DNA of 9,499 bases from Porticoccaceae bacterium UBA1117 (GTDB lineage Bacteria > Pseudomonadota > Gammaproteobacteria > Pseudomonadales > Porticoccaceae), in assembly GCA_002313335.1 (NCBI GenBank), contig DCBC01000055.1:8239-17737 (forward strand), given 5' to 3'. The notes below the pieces were generated by a model. That model saw nothing but the letters and a program-made list of their open reading frames with translations, was not told the DNA's origin and did not search any database. Every line of letters begins with the position of its first letter. The stretch's first letter is position 1. The position numbers and the translations under genes were made by a program. Below, piece by piece: positions 1 to 5,947 of this stretch.

Positions 1-38
1 CGCGTCAAACCTCAAGACAGTAACACCTCAAAAACCCT

Positions 39-48
39 GACCTAGGTC
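39..48. repeat. 10-base perfect palindrome GACCTAGGTC
   Basis: The ten bases read the same on both strands. The symmetry does not extend outward, because both flanking bases are T. It lies about 160 bases upstream of the RHH gene and could be a dimeric-regulator half-site pair, but nothing else supports that and chance is possible. Confidence 0.4.
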
Positions 49-60
49 TAATTACGTGTA

Positions 61-82
61 CTAATGCCGGCCTATGCATTAG
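61..82. repeat. Inverted repeat CTAATGC / GCATTAG, 8-base loop
   Basis: CTAATGC at 61-67 is the exact reverse complement of GCATTAG at 76-82, with CGGCCTAT between. No T-run follows on either strand, so it is not a standard terminator. It could be a protein-binding dyad or a small hairpin upstream of the RHH gene. Function is not known. Confidence 0.4.
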
Positions 83-123
83 CGTATATAGCACTTAAGA
101 ATTATAGCCGTCCCATTCCAAAT

Positions 124-150
124 ATGCTTTTATATAAGTCTAAAAAGCAT
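124..150. repeat. Inverted repeat ATGCTTTT / AAAAGCAT, 11-base spacer
   Basis: ATGCTTTT at 124-131 pairs exactly with AAAAGCAT at 143-150. The spacer includes TATAAG, a possible -10-like hexamer. The dyad ends 59 bases before the RHH start codon. RHH proteins bind as dimers to inverted or direct repeats and often control their own promoters, so an autoregulatory operator is a reasonable guess, but only a guess. Confidence 0.35.
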
Positions 151-209
151 GCCAGCTAAACTATTTTTTGGTGGCGCTTTAACCCACGTTTGGAAGGAAA
201 ATAACTGTT

Positions 210-581
210 ATGTGTAAATTATTTATTGACGCAAACACAAAGCTCTGGGACACCTCTGCACGCTCTATCAGAATACAAGGCATGGTAACCAGCATCAGAC
301 TTGAGTTCCATTTTTGGAAGGTTCTGGAGGAAATAGCTGAAAGAGATTCATTAACAATACCTGAAATGATCAATCGCCTATACAGTGAGTCCATCGAGGC
401 TGGCCATGATCTAAGCAACTTTACGTCGTTTCTGAGAGTCTGTGCGATACGCTTTATTGGCCTACAACTCGCAGGAGACATACCTGTAGAGAAAGATGTT
501 TCAATCGCCTCACTCGACGCAGATGTTATTCTACGGAACGAAGCCACTCGAAATAGGCCGTTATTCCAGCCCATGCATTAA
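210..581 (+). CDS. Ribbon-helix-helix (RHH_4-type) domain protein
   Basis: A 123-residue soluble protein resembling the RHH_4 ribbon-helix-helix family found in many proteobacteria, where members open with a similar MCxLFxxAD-like stretch. Visible parts are a basic segment ARSIRIQG (17-24), the DNA-contacting beta-strand TSIRLE (27-32), helix 1 at about 34-45, helix 2 at about 49-62, and a conserved NFTSFLRVCAIRFI segment (70-83). The C-terminal 40 residues (VEKDVSIASLDADVIL) are less diagnostic. The fold implies a dimeric DNA-binding regulator, but no target is known to me. The ATG at 210 is preceded by GGAAGGA at 192-198, an acceptable Shine-Dalgarno 11 bases away. It stands alone on the plus strand, convergent with avtA. 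A 131-residue open frame on the opposite strand covers nearly the same bases but resembles nothing and is rejected. Confidence 0.82.
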   Translation: MCKLFIDANTKLWDTSARSIRIQGMVTSIRLEFHFWKVLEEIAERDSLTIPEMINRLYSESIEAGHDLSNFTSFLRVCAIRFIGLQLAGDIPVEKDVSIASLDADVILRNEATRNRPLFQPMH

Positions 582-660
582 CAAAGGATATTATTAGCCA
601 CAAGTATTGGGTTCAATAAAATACTTTCCTGAAGCGTCAATTAAGCGCTTGGCTAAACGG
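582..660. terminator. Convergent gap with weak hairpin, possible terminator region
   Basis: Two convergent genes end on either side of this 79-base gap, so termination is expected here. AAGTATT (602-608) pairs with AATACTT (620-626) around an 11-base loop. A nested alternative pairs TATTG (605-609) with CAATA (614-618). AAGCG (632-636) can also pair with CGCTT (646-650). None is GC-rich or followed by a clear T-run on either strand, so this is at best a weak intrinsic terminator. Rho-dependent termination is equally possible. Confidence 0.3.
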
Positions 661-1914
661 CTATTCCGCAAACGCCTTTATGACCTCTGCTGCAATTAAT
701 TTGATCCCGTTATGAACTGATACTGCATCTTGCGCATAAGATACTCGAATGCACTCCTGCTGGTGTTGCCAACCATCGTCCATTCCAGGGAAAAAGTTAT
801 GACCAGGAACAATGAGAACCCCTCGGTCTTTGAGACGCTCGTAAAGCACTTGGCTGGTAATAGGCAACCCCTCAAACCATAACCACAGAAAGATAGCTCC
901 TTCAGGTTTATGTATCCTATAAGAGACACTGCCAAGAGCCTGCCTAAACCATTCCACTGCCTGCGTAGCTCTATCTTGGTAAAACGGCTTGATTAGGTCA
1001 CGACCAAGCGAAAGTATTTCGCCGCTTTTCACTAATTCTCTGGCTATTGTTGGACCAAAGTTACCGCAAGCCAAACTAACGACTGTATTGGCGTTACTAA
1101 ATGCTGTAATTAGCTCTTGGTTACCTACAACAATTCCGGTACGTACACCAGGCAGACCTAGCTTTGAGAGACTCAGTACCAGAACAGTATTTTCATTCCA
1201 ATGAGGCTTTGCTTCGTTAAACAATATTCCCGGAAAAGGGAGCCCATAGGCGCTATCAATAATCAACGGAATACCTGCTTGGCTCGCTATTTCGTCCAAG
1301 TGCTCAACCTCAGCATCTGTAAGAACATTACCCGTCGGATTAGTCGGTCTAGACACGCAAAGCGCGGCAGTATTTTGGTCTATTTTAAGCTTCGAAAAGT
1401 CAACGTGATATTTAAATAAATTGTCATCAAGTAGTTCAATCTCGGGGCGTGTAGCCGTAAAAAAACGGTCAGTTAAGCCTATATCCGTATAACCAATATA
1501 TTCTGGTGCTAACGGCAAATGCACGGAGCGGTGACTGCCATCCATCATTTTTCCTGCTAGCATATTGTAAAGAATAAAAAAGGCGGGCTGACTACCATTG
1601 GAGACAGCAATATTTCTTTCAGAAAGCGTCCAGCCGAACTGTTTATTGAGTAGCGCGGCTATCTCAATTAAGAACTGCTTGTCCCCTTGTGGCGACTGAT
1701 AGATACCCATAAGGCTATGTAATTGCGCAGGGTCTTGAAGAACTGATTCTAGTCGACGTTTAAACACCGCCTCAACCTCCGGTATTCGCCCGGGGTTACC
1801 TCCCCCCATAAAAATCATTTCGGGGTTTTCATTCAATGCACTCCCCAAATCGTCCATAAGCTCGACAATGCCCGTTGAACCAGCGAACTTATGCCCAAAT
1901 TGAGATAATTCCAT
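661..1914 (-). CDS. avtA: Valine-pyruvate aminotransferase AvtA
   Basis: A PLP-dependent class I/II aminotransferase of the cytosol that interconverts valine plus pyruvate with 2-oxoisovalerate plus alanine, giving a route to alanine. Similarity to E. coli AvtA runs the full length. Numbered from the ATG at 1914 (417 residues, the same as E. coli), visible motifs are GGGNP (37-41), NGSQ (106-109), LAPEYIGY (135-142), RPTNPTG (189-195, substrate/PLP Asn 192), IDSAYG (219-224, Asp 220 and Tyr 223), SLSKLGLPG (248-256, Schiff-base Lys 251), KPEGAIFLWLWF (336-347) and VPGHNFFPG (369-377). The carboxylate-binding arginine is in CIRVSY near 390. A GTG two codons upstream (1918-1920) would give 419 residues. 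The ATG is preferred because GGAG lies 5 bases before it and would collide with the GTG. It is the last gene of the minus-strand run, 21 bases after the AlkB-like gene. Confidence 0.95.
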   Translation of the reverse strand: MELSQFGHKFAGSTGIVELMDDLGSALNENPEMIFMGGGNPGRIPEVEAVFKRRLESVLQDPAQLHSLMGIYQSPQGDKQFLIEIAALLNKQFGWTLSERNIAVSNGSQPAFFILYNMLAGKMMDGSHRSVHLPLAPEYIGYTDIGLTDRFFTATRPEIELLDDNLFKYHVDFSKLKIDQNTAALCVSRPTNPTGNVLTDAEVEHLDEIASQAGIPLIIDSAYGLPFPGILFNEAKPHWNENTVLVLSLSKLGLPGVRTGIVVGNQELITAFSNANTVVSLACGNFGPTIARELVKSGEILSLGRDLIKPFYQDRATQAVEWFRQALGSVSYRIHKPEGAIFLWLWFEGLPITSQVLYERLKDRGVLIVPGHNFFPGMDDGWQHQQECIRVSYAQDAVSVHNGIKLIAAEVIKAFAE

Positions 1915-1935
1915 TTTCACTCCAATACCAGTTCA

Positions 1936-2550
1936 CTAATTATTTGATGCCATGTTCCGAAAAGTAAAATTAACTCGAGGATCATCTAGTTGCTTTACCT
2001 TTGCTACGCTATGCTGCCAATGTTCCTGAACACCGGCTCCCATTAATAGTAAAGAGCCATGGGGGAGATTAACTTTAATTTTTTCTTTAGTTACGTTGTG
2101 CCGTAACTGAAACACTCGCTCTGCACCAACACTAACGCTTGCAATGAGTGGCTCAAAGCCCAGAGAGACTTCATCATCAGCATGCCAATCAACACTGTCT
2201 TTGCCATCTCTATAGTAATTAACTAGCGCTCGATTAAATGGTTTTTCAGTTTCACGTTCTACATTGACGCGCAGCTGCTCCATCCACCCAGGAAAGGCTA
2301 CTGCCTGCAATCGAATTCTTGAATAGGTGTAACTAGTATTAGGGTCTCCAAACCAGTTTTGTAACCGGGGTATAGGAATTTGTTTACCCATAATGTTAAT
2401 AACATCTTTTCGCCAAGGTGTTTTGTTAATGGCTGTCTCCAGCAACTCATCAGCATCACTCTGCCCCAACCAGTTCGGCCAAAAGACAATGTCACTGAAA
2501 CGCCCCTCGCCTAGCGGTAATGGAATAGTCTGTTTATTAAAGAGATCCAT
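1936..2550 (-). CDS. ALKBH2/AlkB-like 2-oxoglutarate/Fe(II) dioxygenase
   Basis: A 204-residue member of the AlkB family (2OG-FeII_Oxy_2), which removes alkyl groups from nucleic-acid bases by oxidation using Fe(II), O2 and 2-oxoglutarate. The sequence shows PRLQNWFGD (61-69), as in ALKBH2-type enzymes, and the nucleotide-lid/2OG motif NYYRDG (111-116). The iron ligands are His 123 and Asp 125 in WHADDE, with His 180 in HWQHSV. The C-terminal PRVNFTFR (191-198) carries Arg 192 and Arg 198, the 2-oxoglutarate-binding pair. The length and short N-terminus match the bacterial ALKBH2-like clade rather than classic E. coli AlkB. The exact substrate (1-methyladenine/3-methylcytosine in DNA is the usual one) is inferred. 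It starts inside the end of murB (14-base overlap), which implies translational coupling and cotranscription with envelope genes. No Ada-type regulator is visible nearby. Confidence 0.93.
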   Translation of the reverse strand: MDLFNKQTIPLPLGEGRFSDIVFWPNWLGQSDADELLETAINKTPWRKDVINIMGKQIPIPRLQNWFGDPNTSYTYSRIRLQAVAFPGWMEQLRVNVERETEKPFNRALVNYYRDGKDSVDWHADDEVSLGFEPLIASVSVGAERVFQLRHNVTKEKIKVNLPHGSLLLMGAGVQEHWQHSVAKVKQLDDPRVNFTFRNMASNN

Positions 2551-3598
2551 AAATCCGCGGCTCTATATCTAGATCTATACAAAATTTAGCCGCGACCATC
2601 CTCTGTATATCAGCGGCTAACCCTAAAATATCTTTCCCACAGTCACCGGTCATTGAATCATTGTAGTTAACCAACACTAATGCCTGATCTTTGTGAACAC
2701 CCGCAGAGCCCTGGCGAACTCCCTTAAACTGGCACTGCTCGACCAACCACCCTGCTGGGACCTTCACGGCACCACCAGACTGAACGTAACCGGGGACCTT
2801 AACGTCATTAGCCTCAAACTGTCGCTCAAGTGACTTAAAGCTAACGGCAGAAATGACAGGATTCTTAAAAAAACTACCTACATTGGGTAACTCATTTGGA
2901 TCCGGCAGTTTTGACCGCCTAATGTTACACACAGCCTCACTGACCATAGACGGGGTCGGCACAGCTAATTGATCATCAAAATAGTGCGTTAAGGCCGGGT
3001 ATTCAAGATTAATAACTGGCTTAGTCGACAAACGCAACGTTACTTCAGTGATTATGCATTTATCTTTTAATGATTGCTTAAAAACACTGTTTCTGTAGGA
3101 GAACTGACATTCTTCAGTGGTTAGCGTTAATAATTGTCCAGACTCTATATCGACCACTTTTAGCGATATCAAAATATCGCTTAATTCCACGCCATAGGCG
3201 CCGATATTCTGTATTGCAGCGGCACCCATATTACCGGGAATAAGCGATAGATTTTCTAGCCCATACCAACCCTGCGCCAAGCTATATGAAACCATCTCAT
3301 GCCAGTCTTCGCCTGCCTGAAAAGTGACATCGACAGAATCCTCTGCGGTATCAACAGCGTCCTTAACGGTAACGCCACGCAGATCTAAATAAATAACCAA
3401 ACCGTCGACATCAGAGGCCAGCACCACGTTACTACCGGCCCCCAGCGGTATCACGGCTAAACTTTTAGACTGCGCAAAGGCTAATGCATCTTGTATCTGT
3501 TGGTGATCAGATACGCAACAGAAATATGCGGCCCTCGCTGCGAGCGCCAAGGTATTGTAGCCTTGAAGACACTTGTTGATTTCTATCTTTAAACTCAT
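2537..3598 (-). CDS. murB: UDP-N-acetylenolpyruvoylglucosamine reductase MurB (type I)
   Basis: A cytosolic flavoenzyme (FAD, NADPH) that reduces UDP-GlcNAc-enolpyruvate to UDP-MurNAc, the second committed step of peptidoglycan synthesis. At 353 residues it has the E. coli-type (type I) layout. The FAD-binding GAGSN is at 53-57. A second FAD motif, IPGNMGAAAIQNIGAYG (120-136), differs slightly from the common IPGTVGAAPIQNIGAYG. Then come FSYRNSVF (167-173 region, catalytic Arg 169), GSFFKNP (241-247, proton-donor Ser 242) and a C-terminal IEPRIYG whose Glu 346 aligns with the catalytic Glu of the family. KVPAGWLVEQCQFKG (279-293) is the usual type I signature. The ATG at 3598 lies 8 bases after the phosphatase stop. 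The Shine-Dalgarno is weak (AAGG or AGCGGG), consistent with coupling to the upstream gene. Confidence 0.96.
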   Translation of the reverse strand: MSLKIEINKCLQGYNTLALAARAAYFCCVSDHQQIQDALAFAQSKSLAVIPLGAGSNVVLASDVDGLVIYLDLRGVTVKDAVDTAEDSVDVTFQAGEDWHEMVSYSLAQGWYGLENLSLIPGNMGAAAIQNIGAYGVELSDILISLKVVDIESGQLLTLTTEECQFSYRNSVFKQSLKDKCIITEVTLRLSTKPVINLEYPALTHYFDDQLAVPTPSMVSEAVCNIRRSKLPDPNELPNVGSFFKNPVISAVSFKSLERQFEANDVKVPGYVQSGGAVKVPAGWLVEQCQFKGVRQGSAGVHKDQALVLVNYNDSMTGDCGKDILGLAADIQRMVAAKFCIDLDIEPRIYGSL

Positions 3599-3606
3599 AT
3601 AGCCCG

Positions 3607-4116
3607 CTAACCTTGAACTACTGAAGCCGTTGCTATCTCAGCTTTAACATGGGTTAACAACGCTGCCGTAGAATCCTCAATTAGGTCCAATACGTGTGGA
3701 AACCCATCCTCACCGCCATAATAAGGGTCTGGAACTTCACTTACCGCGTCGTACTCTGGATGACGAGAATAATCCAAAAGTAGTTGTAACGTTGCCTTAG
3801 ACTCTGGCGGACACATAGCTCTTAAGTTACGTAAATTATCCGCATCCATTGCGATAATATAATCAAACGTAGAAAAGTCCTCTACAGTCACTAGGCGTGA
3901 ACGCAATGCAGACATGTCATACCCTCGTTCTGCAGCGGTAGCTGATGAACGAGCGTCCGGTGCATGGCCAAGATGCCAATCTCCCGTCCCTGCCCCATCA
4001 ACGTAAATGGCCTTGGTCAAGCCTGCGTCATCGACCATTGACTGGAACACGGCATGGGCCGTTGGCGACCGACAAATATTACCCAAACAAACAAAAAGAA
4101 CCGACACTCTAACCAT
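3607..4116 (-). CDS. Low-molecular-weight protein tyrosine phosphatase
   Basis: A 169-residue cytosolic phosphatase of the LMW-PTP family, which hydrolyses phosphotyrosine through a cysteinyl-phosphate intermediate. The N-terminal P-loop VCLGNICRSPTA has nucleophile Cys 10, Arg 16 and Ser 17. Trp 47 in GDWHLG is the loop residue that shapes substrate choice. The general acid Asp 130 sits in VPDPYYGG (128-135), with Tyr 132 and Tyr 133 after it. The sequence resembles the eukaryote-like bacterial clade (VLFVCLGNICRSPTA) more than capsule-operon Wzb. No tyrosine kinase (Wzc/BY-kinase) is present in the window, so the partner is unknown. The placement between kdsB and murB matches Pseudomonas-type genomes. 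The ATG at 4116 is chosen; upstream GAAAAG is a weak Shine-Dalgarno. The 32-base gap to kdsB is AT-rich with a run of T but no hairpin. Confidence 0.93.
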   Translation of the reverse strand: MVRVSVLFVCLGNICRSPTAHAVFQSMVDDAGLTKAIYVDGAGTGDWHLGHAPDARSSATAAERGYDMSALRSRLVTVEDFSTFDYIIAMDADNLRNLRAMCPPESKATLQLLLDYSRHPEYDAVSEVPDPYYGGEDGFPHVLDLIEDSTAALLTHVKAEIATASVVQG

Positions 4117-4148
4117 AACTTTTCAGCTTTAATTTAAAAAATTAGACT

Positions 4149-4883
4149 CTAAAATAATAACGATACTGCCTTCAAATCGTCCTCTGTATCAATACCGGAC
4201 GGTACCTTGGCAACAGCATCGACAACATGAATGGGCACGCTATTCCATAAAAACCTCAATTGCTCCAGAGATTCAGCCTCTTCGGCTGGCGCTACTGGCC
4301 AATTTACAAAGGCATTTAACTGGCCAACACGGTACGCATAAATACCAATATGACGCCGCCCTGGGACGCCACTAGATGGCAGATCACTCCGTGGGTAGGG
4401 AATGGGCGCTCGGCTGAAATAACTGGCTAGGCCAGCCGCATTAGCAACAACTTTTACAACGTTTGGATTATAAAAGTCTTCAACCCCATCAATGGGTTCG
4501 CACAGCGTCGCGACACCTGCAGCTGGGTTGGCAGCAAGGTTGGACGCGACCTGATCGATAACAACAGGTGGAATGAGAGGCTCATCGCCCTGAACATTCA
4601 CTACCAGCTGACTGTCATCAAGATTTAGAGCACAGGCTACTTCCTGTAATCGGTCAGTACCAGACACATGATCTTCTCGCGTCATACAGACCTCTGCACC
4701 AAATTCCTCGGCGACTAACTGTATCCGAGAGTCATCAGTAGCTATAACGACTCTTAACGCACTACTCTTGATTGCTTGCTCCCAAACCCTTTGTATCATC
4801 GGCATTCCTGCAATATCCTTCAGCGGCTTACCGGGGAGCCGCGAGGAGCCATAACGGGCTGGAATAATTACCACAAACGACAT
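4149..4883 (-). CDS. kdsB: 3-deoxy-manno-octulosonate cytidylyltransferase KdsB
   Basis: A cytosolic enzyme that makes CMP-Kdo from CTP and Kdo, the activated sugar that WaaA adds to lipid A. The 244-residue protein begins [20 protein letters not shown], almost identical to the E. coli start, and this segment (8-21) binds CTP. Other motifs are VVIATDD (45-51), [13 protein letters not shown] (67-79), the Mg-binding NVQGDEP (96-102, Asp 100), [11 protein letters not shown] (155-165), [10 protein letters not shown] (176-185) and GIDTEDDL (230-237, second metal Asp 232). The frame can open at a GTG at 4890-4892 for 247 residues. The ATG at 4883 is preferred because it matches E. coli and has GGTGA 5 bases upstream. 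The 45 bases between lpxK and this start leave no room for the small Trm112/YcaR gene often found there. Confidence 0.96.
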   Translation of the reverse strand: MSFVVIIPARYGSSRLPGKPLKDIAGMPMIQRVWEQAIKSSALRVVIATDDSRIQLVAEEFGAEVCMTREDHVSGTDRLQEVACALNLDDSQLVVNVQGDEPLIPPVVIDQVASNLAANPAAGVATLCEPIDGVEDFYNPNVVKVVANAAGLASYFSRAPIPYPRSDLPSSGVPGRRHIGIYAYRVGQLNAFVNWPVAPAEEAESLEQLRFLWNSVPIHVVDAVAKVPSGIDTEDDLKAVSLLF

Positions 4884-4928
4884 AGCTATCACCGATTAAT
4901 TTAGAAAACTGCCTATTATATGAGCCAG

Positions 4929-5945
4929 TTAAAGGTTCGTCACAGGCAGTCCTGCGCACTTCAGAAGGTTGTCGACAAAATCTTCACTCAATAACATTCT
5001 TACTTCAAGCACCCACAGGTTATGCGGGACAAAATCATTATACTTCACTGCATCTTTTTCAGTAATAATTATGGGGCGCTGATCGTTAAATGTAATATCT
5101 GCGATTGAAAGCGCCTCATGATCGTTCTTAGCATGAAGGTCTGTCTGAAAGCCCATTTCCTTGAGTGTTACAGCAAACCGCTCAGGATGACCAATTCCAG
5201 CCACTGCGTGTACCGACATCGAATCGGCCCAGTCATTCACGTCGATCAACTCGGTTGTCCCGAATTTACGCAAGCCAAATGGTTTAAGTTTCACGAAACT
5301 ACTTTTTTCAGCCGTACCTACGTCGGCGCTTATCTCCTCAGCACCATTATGCACAACCAAATCCACCTCGGTGAGCCGCTCAAGAGGTTCACGTAGTGGT
5401 CCCGCCGGGAGCGTAAGTCTGTTACCTAAACCTCGAATCACATCAACCACTGCGACCTCAACATCGCGGTGCATTGCATAATGCTGCAACCCATCATCAC
5501 TAAGAATAACATCACATGAAAAGCGCTCGATTAAGGTGAGCACAGCGTTTCTTCGGTTCGGATCTACCACAATGGGGCAATCACAAGACTTTGCAATGAG
5601 TAGAGGTTCATCCCCACTTTCGGACACCGGTGTGTTTTTAGAAACAATCACAGGATAACCGATAGACTTGCCCCCGTAACCGCGGCTGACAACCCCCACC
5701 GAATACCCCTTTTTACGGAGTATCCTGACTAAGGCAATAATTAATGGCGTTTTGCCACTACCGCCCACCGAGATGTTACCAATTACAATAACAGGAGCGT
5801 CGAAAGGAGCCCCCTGATAGCGTGCTTGAAGATGCCGTCTGCGCAGAGAACTAAGCGCGCTAAAAACCCATGCAATAGGGACTAAAAGAAACAACCACGT
5901 CTTTTTTGCGTACCAGGCTTTTACCCAAAAGCTTTCCGCTGACAA
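4929..5945 (-). CDS. lpxK: Tetraacyldisaccharide 4'-kinase LpxK (TTG start)
   Basis: An inner-membrane-associated kinase that phosphorylates the 4' position of tetraacyldisaccharide-1-phosphate to give lipid IVA, the Kdo acceptor. In 338 residues there is an N-terminal membrane segment (about 17-33) followed by the basic LRRRHLQ. The Walker A is GNISVGGSGKTP (56-67). After it come VSRGYGG (86-92), SGDEP (110-114), the Walker B/catalytic DDGLQH (150-155), GNRLTLPAGPLREP (174-187), AGIGHPERF (249-257) and ITEKDAVK (294-301). The start is a TTG at 5943-5945, two bases after the msbA stop. No ATG or GTG is available before the conserved N-terminal region, and the resulting N-terminus aligns well with family members. 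AGGT about 12 bases upstream, inside the msbA end, can serve as Shine-Dalgarno, so reinitiation or coupling after msbA is likely. Confidence 0.96.
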   Translation of the reverse strand: MSAESFWVKAWYAKKTWLFLLVPIAWVFSALSSLRRRHLQARYQGAPFDAPVIVIGNISVGGSGKTPLIIALVRILRKKGYSVGVVSRGYGGKSIGYPVIVSKNTPVSESGDEPLLIAKSCDCPIVVDPNRRNAVLTLIERFSCDVILSDDGLQHYAMHRDVEVAVVDVIRGLGNRLTLPAGPLREPLERLTEVDLVVHNGAEEISADVGTAEKSSFVKLKPFGLRKFGTTELIDVNDWADSMSVHAVAGIGHPERFAVTLKEMGFQTDLHAKNDHEALSIADITFNDQRPIIITEKDAVKYNDFVPHNLWVLEVRMLLSEDFVDNLLKCAGLPVTNL

Positions 5946-5947
5946 AC

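Larger units (their letters stand above)
1..209. other. Non-coding left-edge region with short dyads, upstream of the RHH gene
   Basis: No frame here resembles a known protein. The stretch is AT-rich and holds a 10-base perfect palindrome (39-48), a 7-base inverted repeat (61-67 with 76-82) and an 8-base inverted repeat (124-131 with 143-150). TATAAG at 133-138 could serve as a -10 box, but I find no good -35 at 16-18 bases upstream. The region presumably contains the promoter and leader of the plus-strand gene starting at 210; that is inference from position. Confidence 0.5.

Noticed and set aside
179..574. 131-residue open frame on the minus strand opposite the RHH gene
   Set aside because: It resembles no family, and the plus-strand frame has recognisable RHH_4 motifs and a Shine-Dalgarno. 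The antisense frame is a by-product of that gene's codon use.
1915..1920. GTG start giving a 419-residue AvtA
   Set aside because: The only good Shine-Dalgarno (GGAG) is spaced for the ATG at 1914 and overlaps the GTG; the ATG also gives the same length as E. coli AvtA.
4117..4148. T-rich stretch between kdsB and the phosphatase gene as a terminator
   Set aside because: No GC-containing stem precedes the T-run; the short spacing favours read-through.
4884..4892. GTG start giving a 247-residue KdsB
   Set aside because: The ATG at 4883 has GGTGA at a proper distance and gives the conserved [11 protein letters not shown]-terminus.
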